From Erysipelotrichaceae bacterium 66202529 (lineage in GTDB: Bacteria; Bacillota_I; Bacilli_A; Erysipelotrichales; Erysipelotrichaceae), in assembly GCA_017161075.1 (NCBI GenBank), contig CP046174.1, positions 3,038,001-3,102,000 on the forward strand: DNA of 64,000 nucleotides. The letters are read 5' to 3'. The notes below the pieces were generated by a model, which was not told where the DNA came from, did no database searches, and worked only from the letters and a program-made list of their open reading frames with translations. The position numbers and the translations under genes were made by a program. Positions 35,068 to 43,618 of this stretch are shown piece after piece; position 1 is the stretch's first letter, and the number at the start of each line of letters is the position of its first letter.

Positions 35068-35688
35068 TCATCGTTTTTTACGAATCTGTTTGACACCTTT
35101 TCGGATATAGCGCTCTTTGTTTCGTTTGCCCTTTGCAAAGAAAAGACCAAATATGATCAGGACAAGCCCACCAGCAGCACCGAGTATATATTGCAGGTCA
35201 TCCGTTTGCTCCTGTGCAGCCGCCTTCCCATCGCTCCACATGTTCAGCTTTTCCTTTTTCGCTTCCTTTTCCAAGGTCTTTAATTCCTCAGTATACGCAT
35301 AATCACCATAAATATATTTCACTTCCGCCAGTCCACGCTGAACAAGCTCTCTTTGTAAAAGCACATCATCCGCATATACCCATGCCAGCGTACGACCGTA
35401 TTTATCCAGTGTATCGCTGCCATCATCATACTCCAGCTCAATCGTATTGGCATTTGTCAAGATATCGCATACATATTCACTGGCCTCCTTACCATACGGC
35501 TCCTTCGTTTTGGTATATTCCGGAGCATTGATTGCAAGAAACCGGACGGTTGTATCCTTTCCCTTGATTAAAAAATGCGCCGTATCCCCATCCGTACATT
35601 TACTGAACTCCACTTCTTCCTTTGTGTTTGCCTGTATCGGCATAGCTGCTAGTATGAGCAGCAGACAAAAAAACATAATTTTCTTCAT
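35068..35688 (-). CDS. Secreted, membrane-anchored thermonuclease (SNase)
   Basis: 206 residues: a signal peptide (MKKIMFFCLLLILAAMPIQA), an SNase OB-fold domain at about residues 27-150, a C-terminal membrane helix (about 166-186) and a very basic tail. Catalytic residues fit the family: DGDT (Asp), VRFLAINAPE (Arg and the Glu that follows), EYDDGSDTLDKYGRTLAWVY (Asp and Arg). The nuclease would face outward, tethered at its C-terminus. It degrades DNA and RNA. A GGAGAGG site precedes the ATG. There is no neighbour that suggests a specific role. Confidence 0.92.
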   Translation of the reverse strand: MKKIMFFCLLLILAAMPIQANTKEEVEFSKCTDGDTAHFLIKGKDTTVRFLAINAPEYTKTKEPYGKEASEYVCDILTNANTIELEYDDGSDTLDKYGRTLAWVYADDVLLQRELVQRGLAEVKYIYGDYAYTEELKTLEKEAKKEKLNMWSDGKAAAQEQTDDLQYILGAAGGLVLIIFGLFFAKGKRNKERYIRKGVKQIRKKR

Positions 35689-35733
35689 AATATCCTCTCC
35701 ATGAGCTTTATTATAATGAAAATTATGTTGTAC

Positions 35734-36009
35734 TCAAGACTTGCTTTTTTTTATTTTTAATATTCCGGCATTCAGCAACATAAGACTTCCTGTGATATAC
35801 AGTGAAATCGCGGCAGATTGGGTATGATACACAATATGGATGAAGCCTCCTGTCACAAGTAGCAAACCACTGCCACAACTGGAAAACCTGATTTGCATAT
35901 CCAACTGTTCAGGTGTAGGGCTCAGGAGCTGTTTCCTTTTCTCCAGTACCTTTTTATTTGTTTTATCCACACGATCCTGTAGCTGTTCCATTTTTTTCAT
36001 AGGTGTCAT
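35734..36009 (-). CDS. Small membrane protein downstream of XRE gene
   Basis: 91 residues from the ATG at 36009, with AAAGGAGG 7 bp upstream and an ATGA overlap with the stop of the XRE-membrane gene. A longer in-frame start at 36195 would lie inside that gene. The product has an N-terminal coiled coil (MKKMEQLQDRVDKTNKKVLE) and two C-terminal membrane helices ending in a basic tail. Tight coupling suggests it works with the upstream protein. Family unknown. Confidence 0.75.
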   Translation of the reverse strand: MTPMKKMEQLQDRVDKTNKKVLEKRKQLLSPTPEQLDMQIRFSSCGSGLLLVTGGFIHIVYHTQSAAISLYITGSLMLLNAGILKIKKSKS

Positions 36010-36806
36010 TGCACTTTCCTCCTTTGATAGATGCCTGCACAAGCAAGCAGGGTACCACCCGCCAGATTTCCAATAAACTGAACAGCAATTGATTGTATTG
36101 TTGTCCCGGTAATCAGCTGAATAATAACATTTAGAATACCGGAGCATAGGACGATCAACGCCAGCCGGTACCAGATGGATATCGTGCATTTGCATAACAG
36201 CAGATATACGATAATTAGCAAGCCATCACTGGCAGCAGCTATGCTCCACAGCTGCCATAAAATATACGATGTATCCAGTTGTAAGGACAGGCAATATAAA
36301 TATGGAAAGATCATGACCATGCCTGTAAGCAGCGTTTTTTCAATGGTATACTGCTTGGACAAAAGCAGCACGGTAAGAAGCATCCAGCCGTAAACAATGG
36401 ATACGGTTGTAATCCATGACCAGGTGACAGCTTCCTCCAACACATAATTCACCAGCAGGCAGATCACAATGGAAAGTACTGCCAGAATCGTAGTCACCAG
36501 CCACATCCAGCGCTGAATCCGCTCCCTGTTTTCCTTTACCTTCAATACCGCGTACTCTGCAAGATATTTCAGATTTTTTTCACTTCCCGTCTGTTGCAGA
36601 TCTGTATCTCCGAGCAGCTGCGATACCTCCAGCCCTAGCTCCTTACATAATGGCAGCAGAATCGCTATATCCGGATAACCTGCACCGCGTTCCCATTTAC
36701 TGATTGTTTTATCGCTGACTCCCAGCTTTTCCGCAAGCTCCCGCTGCGTATAATTTAATTTCTTTCTGGCTGCTGCTATCTGCATGCCAATCTCCCTTTG
36801 CTGCAT
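36006..36806 (-). CDS. XRE-type regulator fused to membrane domain
   Basis: 266 residues. Residues 8-62 form a Cro/C1-type helix-turn-helix (RKKLNYTQRELAEKLGVSDK, then TISKWERG). From about residue 100 there are five or six membrane helices. Such proteins tie DNA binding to the membrane and often control a gene in the same operon. The 91-residue membrane protein overlaps its stop by 4 bp. The signal sensed is not evident. Confidence 0.88.
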   Translation of the reverse strand: MQQREIGMQIAAARKKLNYTQRELAEKLGVSDKTISKWERGAGYPDIAILLPLCKELGLEVSQLLGDTDLQQTGSEKNLKYLAEYAVLKVKENRERIQRWMWLVTTILAVLSIVICLLVNYVLEEAVTWSWITTVSIVYGWMLLTVLLLSKQYTIEKTLLTGMVMIFPYLYCLSLQLDTSYILWQLWSIAAASDGLLIIVYLLLCKCTISIWYRLALIVLCSGILNVIIQLITGTTIQSIAVQFIGNLAGGTLLACAGIYQRRKVQ

Positions 36807-36916
36807 ACATGCACCTCGTTTCTATGCCGTTATCATATCATGATTTGCATAAAACGCCTATCGACGAATCGTAGATATAGGAAAAGAGGCACATACATTC
36901 TGTTTTTACCCTCAGT

Positions 36917-37942
36917 TTACGCAAGTTCAGCCAAAAATATCCAGATACTGTCAGAAATTTGGTAGTTTGAACACATAAATCCCTCTGCAGTAAAAAGCTG
37001 CGTTAGCGCCTCTACTGTGGTAAAGCATTCATCCTCCAGCTCTGCTCTTTGTCTTGCTGTACACTGTTCTTCATATCGGGAGCGCGCTTTCTTATCCGCA
37101 AACATTAAATCAGCAATGATGATACGACCGCCAGAACGCAAGACCCGTTTCATTTCACGAACAGCCAATAACCGCTCCTCCTCATCACAGTGATGAAATG
37201 CATAGGAAGCAGTGATGGTATCAAATTCCTGTTTTTCAAAGGGCAGCGCAAGGAACGTTCCCTGATGAAGAAGGACAGAGGGAAGCTTTTTCTTTGCCTG
37301 TACCAGCATTTCCAGGGATTGATCCACTCCGACTACTTGCAGTCCCTTACGAAGCAGACGTTCAGTCAGATTTCCGGTTCCACAGCCGATATCCAATACT
37401 GTGCTTCCACGCTTTGCCGCAATACGTGCGGTTTCATCCAGAACACACTCATAATCTACATAAAACGGCAAGCCGTCTGTTGAGGGATGCTGAACAACCT
37501 CATCATACACCGTCGCAAAGGAATCAAAATCCCAGCGATCCTTCCATGCCTGGCTTTTGTTTAAATCCTGTAAAAGCTTCTGCAGCTGTTCATGATCCTG
37601 CGCTTCATCATAGCTGTCATTCAGCATGGCATTCAGCTCATACAGTATATGATCCCGGATAATGCTCAGCTCATGCAGATGCCTGTTTAAAAGCTGCAGC
37701 TGTTGAAAATACAGCTCATGTGCATGCTCTTTCTCATTATCCAACAGTTCCTTGATATCTGCGATGGAAAAGTTCATCGCACGGTACAGGAGGATCTTCT
37801 GCAGGATTTCCTTATCCGCTTCCTCATACATACGATAGCCGTTTTCCAGACGCCGGGAAGAAAGCAGCCCCTTTTTCTCATAAAACCGCAAAGCGTTCGT
37901 ATGAATCCCATACAGCTCTGCCAGCTCCTTTATTTTATACAT
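36917..37942 (-). CDS. MerR-type DNA-binding domain fused to SAM methyltransferase
   Basis: 341 residues from the ATG at 37942 (AGGTGAT upstream). Residues 1-70 are a MerR winged helix (ELAELYGIHTNALRFYEKKG, then NGYRMYEEADKEIL), and residues 71-115 a coiled coil. The rest is a class I methyltransferase: motif I VLDIGCGTGNLTERL (about 182-196), acidic loop VVGVDQSLEM, ASYAFHHCDEEE and a long motif VI region. The regulator and the enzyme are one chain, so methylation could be turned on with, or sense, the same ligand. Substrate unknown. It is driven by its own MerR-type promoter. Confidence 0.88.
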   Translation of the reverse strand: MYKIKELAELYGIHTNALRFYEKKGLLSSRRLENGYRMYEEADKEILQKILLYRAMNFSIADIKELLDNEKEHAHELYFQQLQLLNRHLHELSIIRDHILYELNAMLNDSYDEAQDHEQLQKLLQDLNKSQAWKDRWDFDSFATVYDEVVQHPSTDGLPFYVDYECVLDETARIAAKRGSTVLDIGCGTGNLTERLLRKGLQVVGVDQSLEMLVQAKKKLPSVLLHQGTFLALPFEKQEFDTITASYAFHHCDEEERLLAVREMKRVLRSGGRIIIADLMFADKKARSRYEEQCTARQRAELEDECFTTVEALTQLFTAEGFMCSNYQISDSIWIFLAELA

Positions 37943-37960
37943 GCTTATCACCTCATGCTT

Positions 37961-37991
37961 ATGATATACCTTCGCGTTGGATGAAGGTCAA
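37961..37991 (-). promoter_or_regulatory. MerR-type promoter of the methyltransferase fusion
   Basis: TTGACC and TATCAT are 19 bp apart on the minus strand. The dyad ACCTTC...GAAGGT lies within the spacer. The layout equals that at 34.85 kb, but the dyad sequence differs. Confidence 0.7.
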
Positions 37992-38062
37992 GGAAAAAGA
38001 GAAATCTTTTAATATATGTGAGAGAAGCAAGGCAGGCTGCTTTCCACGGAAAAAAGGATGCA

Positions 38063-38155
38063 CTTTTTTTCTATGCTTTAAGCTCTTTTCCAAACATTAT
38101 ACTCTTTTTCTATGCTTTATACTCTTTTTTTGCTTCATACTCTTTTTCTATCCCT
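38063..38155 (+). repeat. Degenerate ~20-bp pyrimidine-rich tandem repeat
   Basis: About four and a half units close to TTTTTCTATGCTTTATACTC, with changes in each unit. Pyrimidines dominate on the plus strand. It lies between the promoter of the methyltransferase fusion and the suf terminator. Units such as CTTCATACTCTTTTTCTATC resemble the linker of the small RNAs, but no hairpins accompany them. Confidence 0.6.
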
Positions 38156-38215
38156 AAATATATGGTACAGCCTCTTCATCAATTTTATCGTTACTGTCCC
38201 ATGGAAAACAAAGCC

Positions 38216-38272
38216 GCAAAAAAAGGAAGTCTTTTTCCTTTGCGTAAATGCAGGCAGAGCCTGCAGACTTCC
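38216..38272 (-). terminator. Terminator of the suf operon
   Basis: GGAAGTCT and AGACTTCC form the outer stem, with an inner GCAGGC/GCCTGC hairpin, followed by T7 on the minus strand. It lies about 20 bp past the SufB-like stop. Confidence 0.7.
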
Positions 38273-38289
38273 TAATAACTATTTTTTGC

Positions 38290-39210
38290 TTATTTCAAAA
38301 ATCCATCCACAATAACCTTTTCCGCTTCCTCGCTGCTCAGTCCGAATGTCTGCAGCTTAATCAGCTGGTCACTGTTGATTTTCCCGATTGCCGCCTCATG
38401 CACGATTTCCGCATCGACATGATTCGCCGCAATTTCCGGAATGGAGCTGATTTTTGCCTGTCCCATGATAATAGAATCACATTGTATATGTGCTCGGGAA
38501 CGATTGTTTCCAACGGCGATTGGATGAAATACCTGTACAGAAGAATCTTTACCAACAGAACGAGATACAATTTGTACAACGCTGTCCTCTCCGTTTAAAT
38601 TCACCGTCACATCGGAATGTGCTGTTTGTGTGCCATGTGTCATCAGCTTTTCATTGATGACCAGCTTCGCACCCGCATTCAAATTTGCCTCTGTTTTACG
38701 GAAGGTAGAGTCTACGCCCTTGATCTGGCTCATGTCCATTTTCGCAAACGCTCCATCCTCCATATGTATGATAGTTGTCGGATTCAAGATTCTTCCCCCG
38801 CTGCCAGTCCCTTCCCCATAGTGCTTTTCCGTATAGGTAATGCTTGCATTTTTTCCAATATGAAAGGTATGAATGCCATCATGCTGTGAGGTATCACAGC
38901 CGTCATTATGAATCCCGCAGCCTGCAACGATTTCCACATCTGCACCCTCACCGATATAAAAATCATTGTACACCATATCCTGAATACCACTATCTGTCAG
39001 AATTACCGGAATATGAATGCTTTCCCCTCTGGTATTAGCATCCACAATAATATCAATACCCGGCTTATCTGTTTTAGCCAAAATTTTAACATGCTCTGTA
39101 GAATGACGCTCCACACCTGCCCCGTTTTTTCTTAAACTGAAGGCACTGCCCGGCATAAATCCGCTGATATCTGCCACTGTTTGCAGCAGCTTTTTTTCCA
39201 TCTGTTCCAT
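38290..39210 (-). CDS. sufB: SufB/SufD-like Fe-S cluster scaffold
   Basis: 306 residues from the ATG at 39210 (AGGTGA upstream; a GTG at 39219 is possible). The right-handed beta-helix of the SufBD family is shown by repeated strands (ADVEIVAGCGIHNDG, NASITYTEKHYGEG, GAKLVINEKLMTHG). The C-terminal helix pair contains VHEAAIGKINSDQL and ends LSSEEAEKVIVDGFLK. It is far shorter than SufB (~470) and lacks SufD, SufS or SufU beside it. Together with SufC it matches the two-gene SmsCB type of minimal SUF system. Confidence 0.9.
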   Translation of the reverse strand: MEQMEKKLLQTVADISGFMPGSAFSLRKNGAGVERHSTEHVKILAKTDKPGIDIIVDANTRGESIHIPVILTDSGIQDMVYNDFYIGEGADVEIVAGCGIHNDGCDTSQHDGIHTFHIGKNASITYTEKHYGEGTGSGGRILNPTTIIHMEDGAFAKMDMSQIKGVDSTFRKTEANLNAGAKLVINEKLMTHGTQTAHSDVTVNLNGEDSVVQIVSRSVGKDSSVQVFHPIAVGNNRSRAHIQCDSIIMGQAKISSIPEIAANHVDAEIVHEAAIGKINSDQLIKLQTFGLSSEEAEKVIVDGFLK

Positions 39211-39219
39211 ATGCTTCAC

Positions 39220-39924
39220 CTACTTCTTAAATTCGCAGGGTTCAAATTCACTCATTAAGGTTGGAAGAATTTCATCCCTGCTGCCCTTTGTTTTGATTTG
39301 GCCGTTTTCTATAATCACAATTTCATCCGCCAGCTGCATGATCCGCTCCTGATGAGAAATCAGAATGATGGACTGCCTGGATTCCTTCTGCAGCTGCTGA
39401 AAGGTTTCCACCAGCTTCGCAAAGCTCCATAAATCGATACCTGCCTCTGGTTCATCGAATATGGAAAGCTTCAGATCACGCGCAAGAATGGAGGCGATTT
39501 CAATCCGCTTTACCTCTCCCCCGGATAATGACGCATCCACATCACGGTTAAGATAGTCCTTCGAGCATAATCCCACATCTGTCAGATAGCTGCAGCAGAC
39601 CTCCTCATCCAGATCCTTGCCATGTGCCAGTGATAGCAGCTTTCGCACACTCATTCCCTTGAACCTTGGCGGCTGTTGAAATGCGTAGCCAATTTTACGC
39701 TTGGCACGCTCATCAATAGACATAGCAGTAATATCCTCTCCGTCAAACAGTATGGTACCGTCTGTCGGCTGTTCTATTCCCATAATCAGCTTTGCCAGTG
39801 TTGATTTTCCACCGCCGTTTGGCCCTGTGATGACTGTAAATCTATTGTCCTCAATCGTAAGACTGATGTTGTTTAAAATCTTTTTTCCATCTACCTCAAA
39901 GGATACATTGCACAATTCCAGCAT
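39220..39924 (-). CDS. sufC: SufC ATPase for Fe-S cluster assembly
   Basis: This 234-residue ABC-type ATPase is not a transporter part. It has Walker A GPNGGGKSTLAKL (residues 34-46), a Q-loop in YAFQQPPRFKG, signature SLSGGEVKRIEI, Walker B LSIFDEPEAGIDLW and the switch His in ILISHQ. It powers conformational change in the SufB-type scaffold encoded 9 bp downstream. AGGAGAGATAAC precedes the ATG. The pair forms a compact operon with one terminator. Confidence 0.95.
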   Translation of the reverse strand: MLELCNVSFEVDGKKILNNISLTIEDNRFTVITGPNGGGKSTLAKLIMGIEQPTDGTILFDGEDITAMSIDERAKRKIGYAFQQPPRFKGMSVRKLLSLAHGKDLDEEVCCSYLTDVGLCSKDYLNRDVDASLSGGEVKRIEIASILARDLKLSIFDEPEAGIDLWSFAKLVETFQQLQKESRQSIILISHQERIMQLADEIVIIENGQIKTKGSRDEILPTLMSEFEPCEFKK

Positions 39925-40101
39925 GTTATCTCTCCTTTTCCAATGCTTTTACTATTTTAGCACAGATTTTGTAAAATATATAATGATTTGGAAAAGAAAT
40001 CCTATAATTTTCCTACTTTTAGTTACTGCTGCTCAATTACCGCGATGGATTGAATTTCCCCACTCTTTGGCACCACAACAACGCCTATAGCACAGACAAA
40101 T

Positions 40102-40152
40102 GAAAAGAGATTTCTTAACCGACTATTTGCACAGTCATGCTTGAAATCTCTT
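40102..40152 (-). terminator. Terminator of the UPF0210-ACT operon
   Basis: A 10-bp stem AAGAGATTTC / GAAATCTCTT with a 28-nt loop, followed by TTTCATTTG on the minus strand. It lies 55 bp past the UPF0210 stop. The rest of the 39925-40206 gap is featureless. Confidence 0.6.
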
Positions 40153-40206
40153 ATGTACACATATCTAATATCAAAAACCTTTTATTTTCAGCTGTCTTCT
40201 ACCGTC

Positions 40207-41565
40207 TTAATTTTTTAATGCCTGAATTGGTGCAGGGATTCTTCCTTTTCTGTGAATCATGACAGAGCAGTCTGTCTGATTGATATTCATAACCGGACCG
40301 CTTCCCAGCAGACCGCCGAACTCCAGTTCTTCCCCAACCTTTTTACCGATGGCCGGGATTGCACGTACAGCTGTTGTTTTGGAATTAACCATACCGATTG
40401 CCGCCTCATCCGCAATGATACCGGAAATAACCTCCGGCGTCGTTTCGCCTGGAATCACAACCATGTCAAGACCTACTGAGCATACAGCAGTCATCGCTTC
40501 CAGCTTTTCCAAGCACAGGGTTCCTGCCCGGGTTGCCGCAATCATACCGGCATCCTCACTTACCGGGATAAAGGCTCCGGAAAGTCCGCCAACCGTACTG
40601 CTGGCCATGACACCACCCTTTTTCACGGCATCATTCAGCATTGCAAGACACGCCGTTGTTCCATAGGCACCACAGCTTTCCAGCCCCATCTCCTCTAAAA
40701 TATAAGCAACGGAGTCACCGATTGCAGGCGTAGGTGCCAGTGACAGATCGACGATACCAAACGGTACACCCAGGCGCTCACTTGCCAGTGTACCCACAAG
40801 CTGTCCCATACGGGTTACCTTAAATGCTGTTTTCTTGATAATATCCGCTAATTCATTCATTGGCAGCGTCTTATCCGCTTTCGCCAATGCGGCACGAACG
40901 ACACCAGGCCCGCTGACACCAACATTGATAACACAGTCAGCCTCACCGACTCCATGGAACGCACCCGCCATAAACGGATTATCCTCCGGTGCATTACAGA
41001 ACACAACCAGCTTGGCAGCACCGATGCAGTTTTGATCCTTAGTCAGCTCAGCCGCTTCCTTCACCATACGTCCCATCAGCTCAACCGCATTCATGTTGAT
41101 ACCGGCCTTTGTAGAACCGACATTAACCGAAGCACAGACATGCTCTGTTTCCGCCAAAGCCCTTGGAATAGATTCCATCAGCTCCCGGTCACCTGCCGCA
41201 CAGCCCTTTTGAACAAGGGCAGAATAACCACCGATGAAATTAACGCCGACCGCCTGTGCACAGCGCTCCAGAGTATGTGCATATTTCACCGGATCTCCTC
41301 CGCTGACTGCCACAAGCATGGCTATCGGTGTTACAGAAATACGCTTGTTAATAATCGGAATCCCGTATTCCCGTTCAATATCTTCTCCCGTCTTGACCAG
41401 ATCCTTGGCCAGACGCGTAATCTTATTGTAAATCTTCTCACAGGACTTGTCGATATCGCTGTCACAGCAGTCCAGCAGAGAAATTCCCATCGTAATCGTA
41501 CGGACATCAAGATATTCCTCATCGATCATCTTAATGGTTTCCAGTATATCATGTACGTTTATCAT
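40207..41565 (-). CDS. UPF0210 (DUF711/PFL-like) family protein
   Basis: This 452-residue protein matches the UPF0210 family over its full length: [20 protein letters not shown] at the start, [14 protein letters not shown], conserved Cys/Gly stretches ([40 protein letters not shown]), and a C-terminal [12 protein letters not shown]. The fold relates to glycyl-radical enzymes, but the Gly-radical loop is not evident and the function is unknown. It is invariably paired with a small ACT-domain protein, as here (12 bp upstream). Confidence 0.95.
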   Translation of the reverse strand: MINVHDILETIKMIDEEYLDVRTITMGISLLDCCDSDIDKSCEKIYNKITRLAKDLVKTGEDIEREYGIPIINKRISVTPIAMLVAVSGGDPVKYAHTLERCAQAVGVNFIGGYSALVQKGCAAGDRELMESIPRALAETEHVCASVNVGSTKAGINMNAVELMGRMVKEAAELTKDQNCIGAAKLVVFCNAPEDNPFMAGAFHGVGEADCVINVGVSGPGVVRAALAKADKTLPMNELADIIKKTAFKVTRMGQLVGTLASERLGVPFGIVDLSLAPTPAIGDSVAYILEEMGLESCGAYGTTACLAMLNDAVKKGGVMASSTVGGLSGAFIPVSEDAGMIAATRAGTLCLEKLEAMTAVCSVGLDMVVIPGETTPEVISGIIADEAAIGMVNSKTTAVRAIPAIGKKVGEELEFGGLLGSGPVMNINQTDCSVMIHRKGRIPAPIQALKN

Positions 41566-41577
41566 ACGTTCACCATC

Positions 41578-41847
41578 CTATATCTTATGCATGGAATTGA
41601 AAATATCCTCATGCATGACATGAATGGTCAATCCACTCTGTTTTCCCACATTCTCCATATGAGCCGCAAAATCGGCCAGTGTTGTATTTCCCTTCGTAAT
41701 ATCAATTAACATGATCATTGCGAACATATCCTGAAGCAGTGTCTGCGACACCTCAATCACATTCATATTAGCATTTTCACATTCGGCACTGACCTTGGCA
41801 AGAATCCCCACCATGTCCTTTCCGATCACACTCACAACTGCTCTCAT
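41578..41847 (-). CDS. ACT-domain protein, UPF0237 family
   Basis: 89 residues from the ATG at 41847 (AAGGAGG 6 bp upstream). A single ACT domain (VVSVIGKDMVGILAKVSAEC, then NVIEVSQTLLQDMFAMIMLI) of the UPF0237 type. ACT domains bind amino acids or other small ligands as dimers. The next gene is the partner UPF0210 protein, so it is likely its regulatory or sensing subunit; this is inferred from the constant pairing. Confidence 0.93.
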   Translation of the reverse strand: MRAVVSVIGKDMVGILAKVSAECENANMNVIEVSQTLLQDMFAMIMLIDITKGNTTLADFAAHMENVGKQSGLTIHVMHEDIFNSMHKI

Positions 41848-41951
41848 ACAATTCCTCCTTCTCAAGCTTATTTTCCATTATACTGTAATTGTGAAAAAAT
41901 CACAATATAAAATGATAAAAATTACATAACAGTTTCATTTTCTTACATTGC

Positions 41952-42467
41952 TTATTTGAAGGTTTCGCTTTCCAATGCCATCTTCTGCATTTCAAACGGC
42001 TCCCAGGCAGCCTGAAGCCCCTGCAGATTGCATAAAAACTCCTCTTCCATAAAGGGCGCAGCCTTTTGCTTTTTCAAACAATCGGAAATTGTATTGGATA
42101 GCCCCTGCGACATGCGTACTCTGCGTTTGGCACATACCTTATTCTCCTGATCGATCAGATACAGCGTCATACCATAGCCGTCCCCCTGTGCAAAGGAGCG
42201 ATACAGCCCATCCGGATACTCGTTGTCGTGTACATTGAATATAAAATCACTCGTATCAATAGCATCCTCCAGCGTAAGCAGAAAGACCGCGATATCATAT
42301 TTATATACAAAATCCAGTGTTAGCGGGTTGCGCTTCATTGCCTGACATTCCTCATCCGTCCACACTTCATCCTTAATGACGAATACAAATTCATCATCGA
42401 CTACATCCATTACCGTACCTTCCGCTTCGATATCGGAAGGAAAAATTCCACCAATTTCTACATTCAT
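41952..42467 (-). CDS. Hypothetical protein at end of VanRS-like operon
   Basis: This 171-residue acidic cytosolic protein has no membrane helix. Motifs seen are an N-terminal beta segment (GTVMDVVDDEFVFVIKDEVW) and a mid-part HDNEYPDGLYRSFAQGDGYG; the C-terminal 50 residues are helical. I do not recognise a family. It starts 29 bp after the second kinase gene on the same strand, with AGCAGGTGAATGT upstream, so it is probably the last gene of the regulator/kinase operon. Confidence 0.65.
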   Translation of the reverse strand: MNVEIGGIFPSDIEAEGTVMDVVDDEFVFVIKDEVWTDEECQAMKRNPLTLDFVYKYDIAVFLLTLEDAIDTSDFIFNVHDNEYPDGLYRSFAQGDGYGMTLYLIDQENKVCAKRRVRMSQGLSNTISDCLKKQKAAPFMEEEFLCNLQGLQAAWEPFEMQKMALESETFK

Positions 42468-42496
42468 ACATTCACCTGCTTTTTCTTTCTTATCTA

Positions 42497-43618
42497 TTAT
42501 AACACGGGATTCCTGCTTGCCGGTACAAATGCCTTAGGAATCTGTATCGTAAAGCTCAATGTTTTATCAATGGAGCTGGCACGCAGAGTACCCTTTTGCA
42601 TATCCATGATCTGCCGGGCGATTCCAAGACCTAGAACATGCAGCTTTCCTTCCCCATGCACATCCTCCAGGCGGTAGTAATTATGAAAGATGTGGGCAAT
42701 CTGATAGGCCGACAGATGTCTGGATTCCACCTGCATGAGAATTTCATATCGCTCATGCAGATCCTGCATACGGATGTGTATAGTAGAGCCCGGAACACCC
42801 AGCTCCACCAGATTACGCAGCAGATCACGCATGACACGAGCAATCTTTTCATTATCCGCATACAACGCAAGAGCACTGCCGCTTTCCATGGAAACCTCCA
42901 TCTGCTTATCTTCCATCAGCATATAATATTCATCCACCACCTGCTCCATCATGCGATCCAGATACATATGCTCCGGATTCCACTTTGCATATTGCAAATT
43001 AAAACGGGTGATATCAAAAAATTCATTGATCATATCCTCCAGGGCCAGAGATTTATGCAGCACCTGTACAACAAAGTCCTTTTGAATTTCCGGAGAAATT
43101 CGTGTTTCCTTATGCAGGAATTCCAGATACATCAGAATATTGGATAACGGCATCTTGATATCCTGCGCCAGCAGATAAATCAAATCCTTTTTCTTTTCCT
43201 CATCCTGAGCAGCTGCCTTCAGATAATTCTGATAATCATCCGACAAGGCCAGAATCAGCTGTTCAGCTTCCTTCATTTCCTTTGGAAAATCAAAGCGGGA
43301 GCGATCCTTGCGCATGACATCCTCCATCCCACGCATCAATATACGCATATAATTTACAAGGTCACGGCACAGGAAATAGATCATTACAATAATCGCAGCC
43401 GCAATCAGCAGCGGCAATACGATGACATAAATTTTACGAAACATCGCGAATGGATCACCGGTATCCATAAACAGGCGGATAAAATCAATAACCACACCAT
43501 TTAGTACATCATCAAACAGGTACACCAGTGTTACAGTCCCCAGGGCAATGCCAATAATGATGCAGGCATATTTCACAATCAGCCGCCGCCTGAGCGCTTT
43601 TAAATGGGCCCGCTTCAT
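42497..43618 (-). CDS. VanS-like histidine kinase with Gln in place of phospho-acceptor His
   Basis: 373 residues with two membrane helices (about 17-38 and 68-90), a HAMP-like linker and a VanS-type core. The H box reads YLLAQDIKMPLSN where active VanS proteins have YLAHDLKTPL: the His is Gln (codon CAG, clear in the sequence). NEFFDITRFNL and LLRNLVEL keep the VanS pattern, but the G1 region is lost (ESRHLSAYQI in place of NEGE...). The G2 Gly pair remains (VLGLGIAR). Autophosphorylation is not expected. It overlaps the preceding active kinase gene by 4 bp and may modulate it. Confidence 0.9.
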   Translation of the reverse strand: MKRAHLKALRRRLIVKYACIIIGIALGTVTLVYLFDDVLNGVVIDFIRLFMDTGDPFAMFRKIYVIVLPLLIAAAIIVMIYFLCRDLVNYMRILMRGMEDVMRKDRSRFDFPKEMKEAEQLILALSDDYQNYLKAAAQDEEKKKDLIYLLAQDIKMPLSNILMYLEFLHKETRISPEIQKDFVVQVLHKSLALEDMINEFFDITRFNLQYAKWNPEHMYLDRMMEQVVDEYYMLMEDKQMEVSMESGSALALYADNEKIARVMRDLLRNLVELGVPGSTIHIRMQDLHERYEILMQVESRHLSAYQIAHIFHNYYRLEDVHGEGKLHVLGLGIARQIMDMQKGTLRASSIDKTLSFTIQIPKAFVPASRNPVL

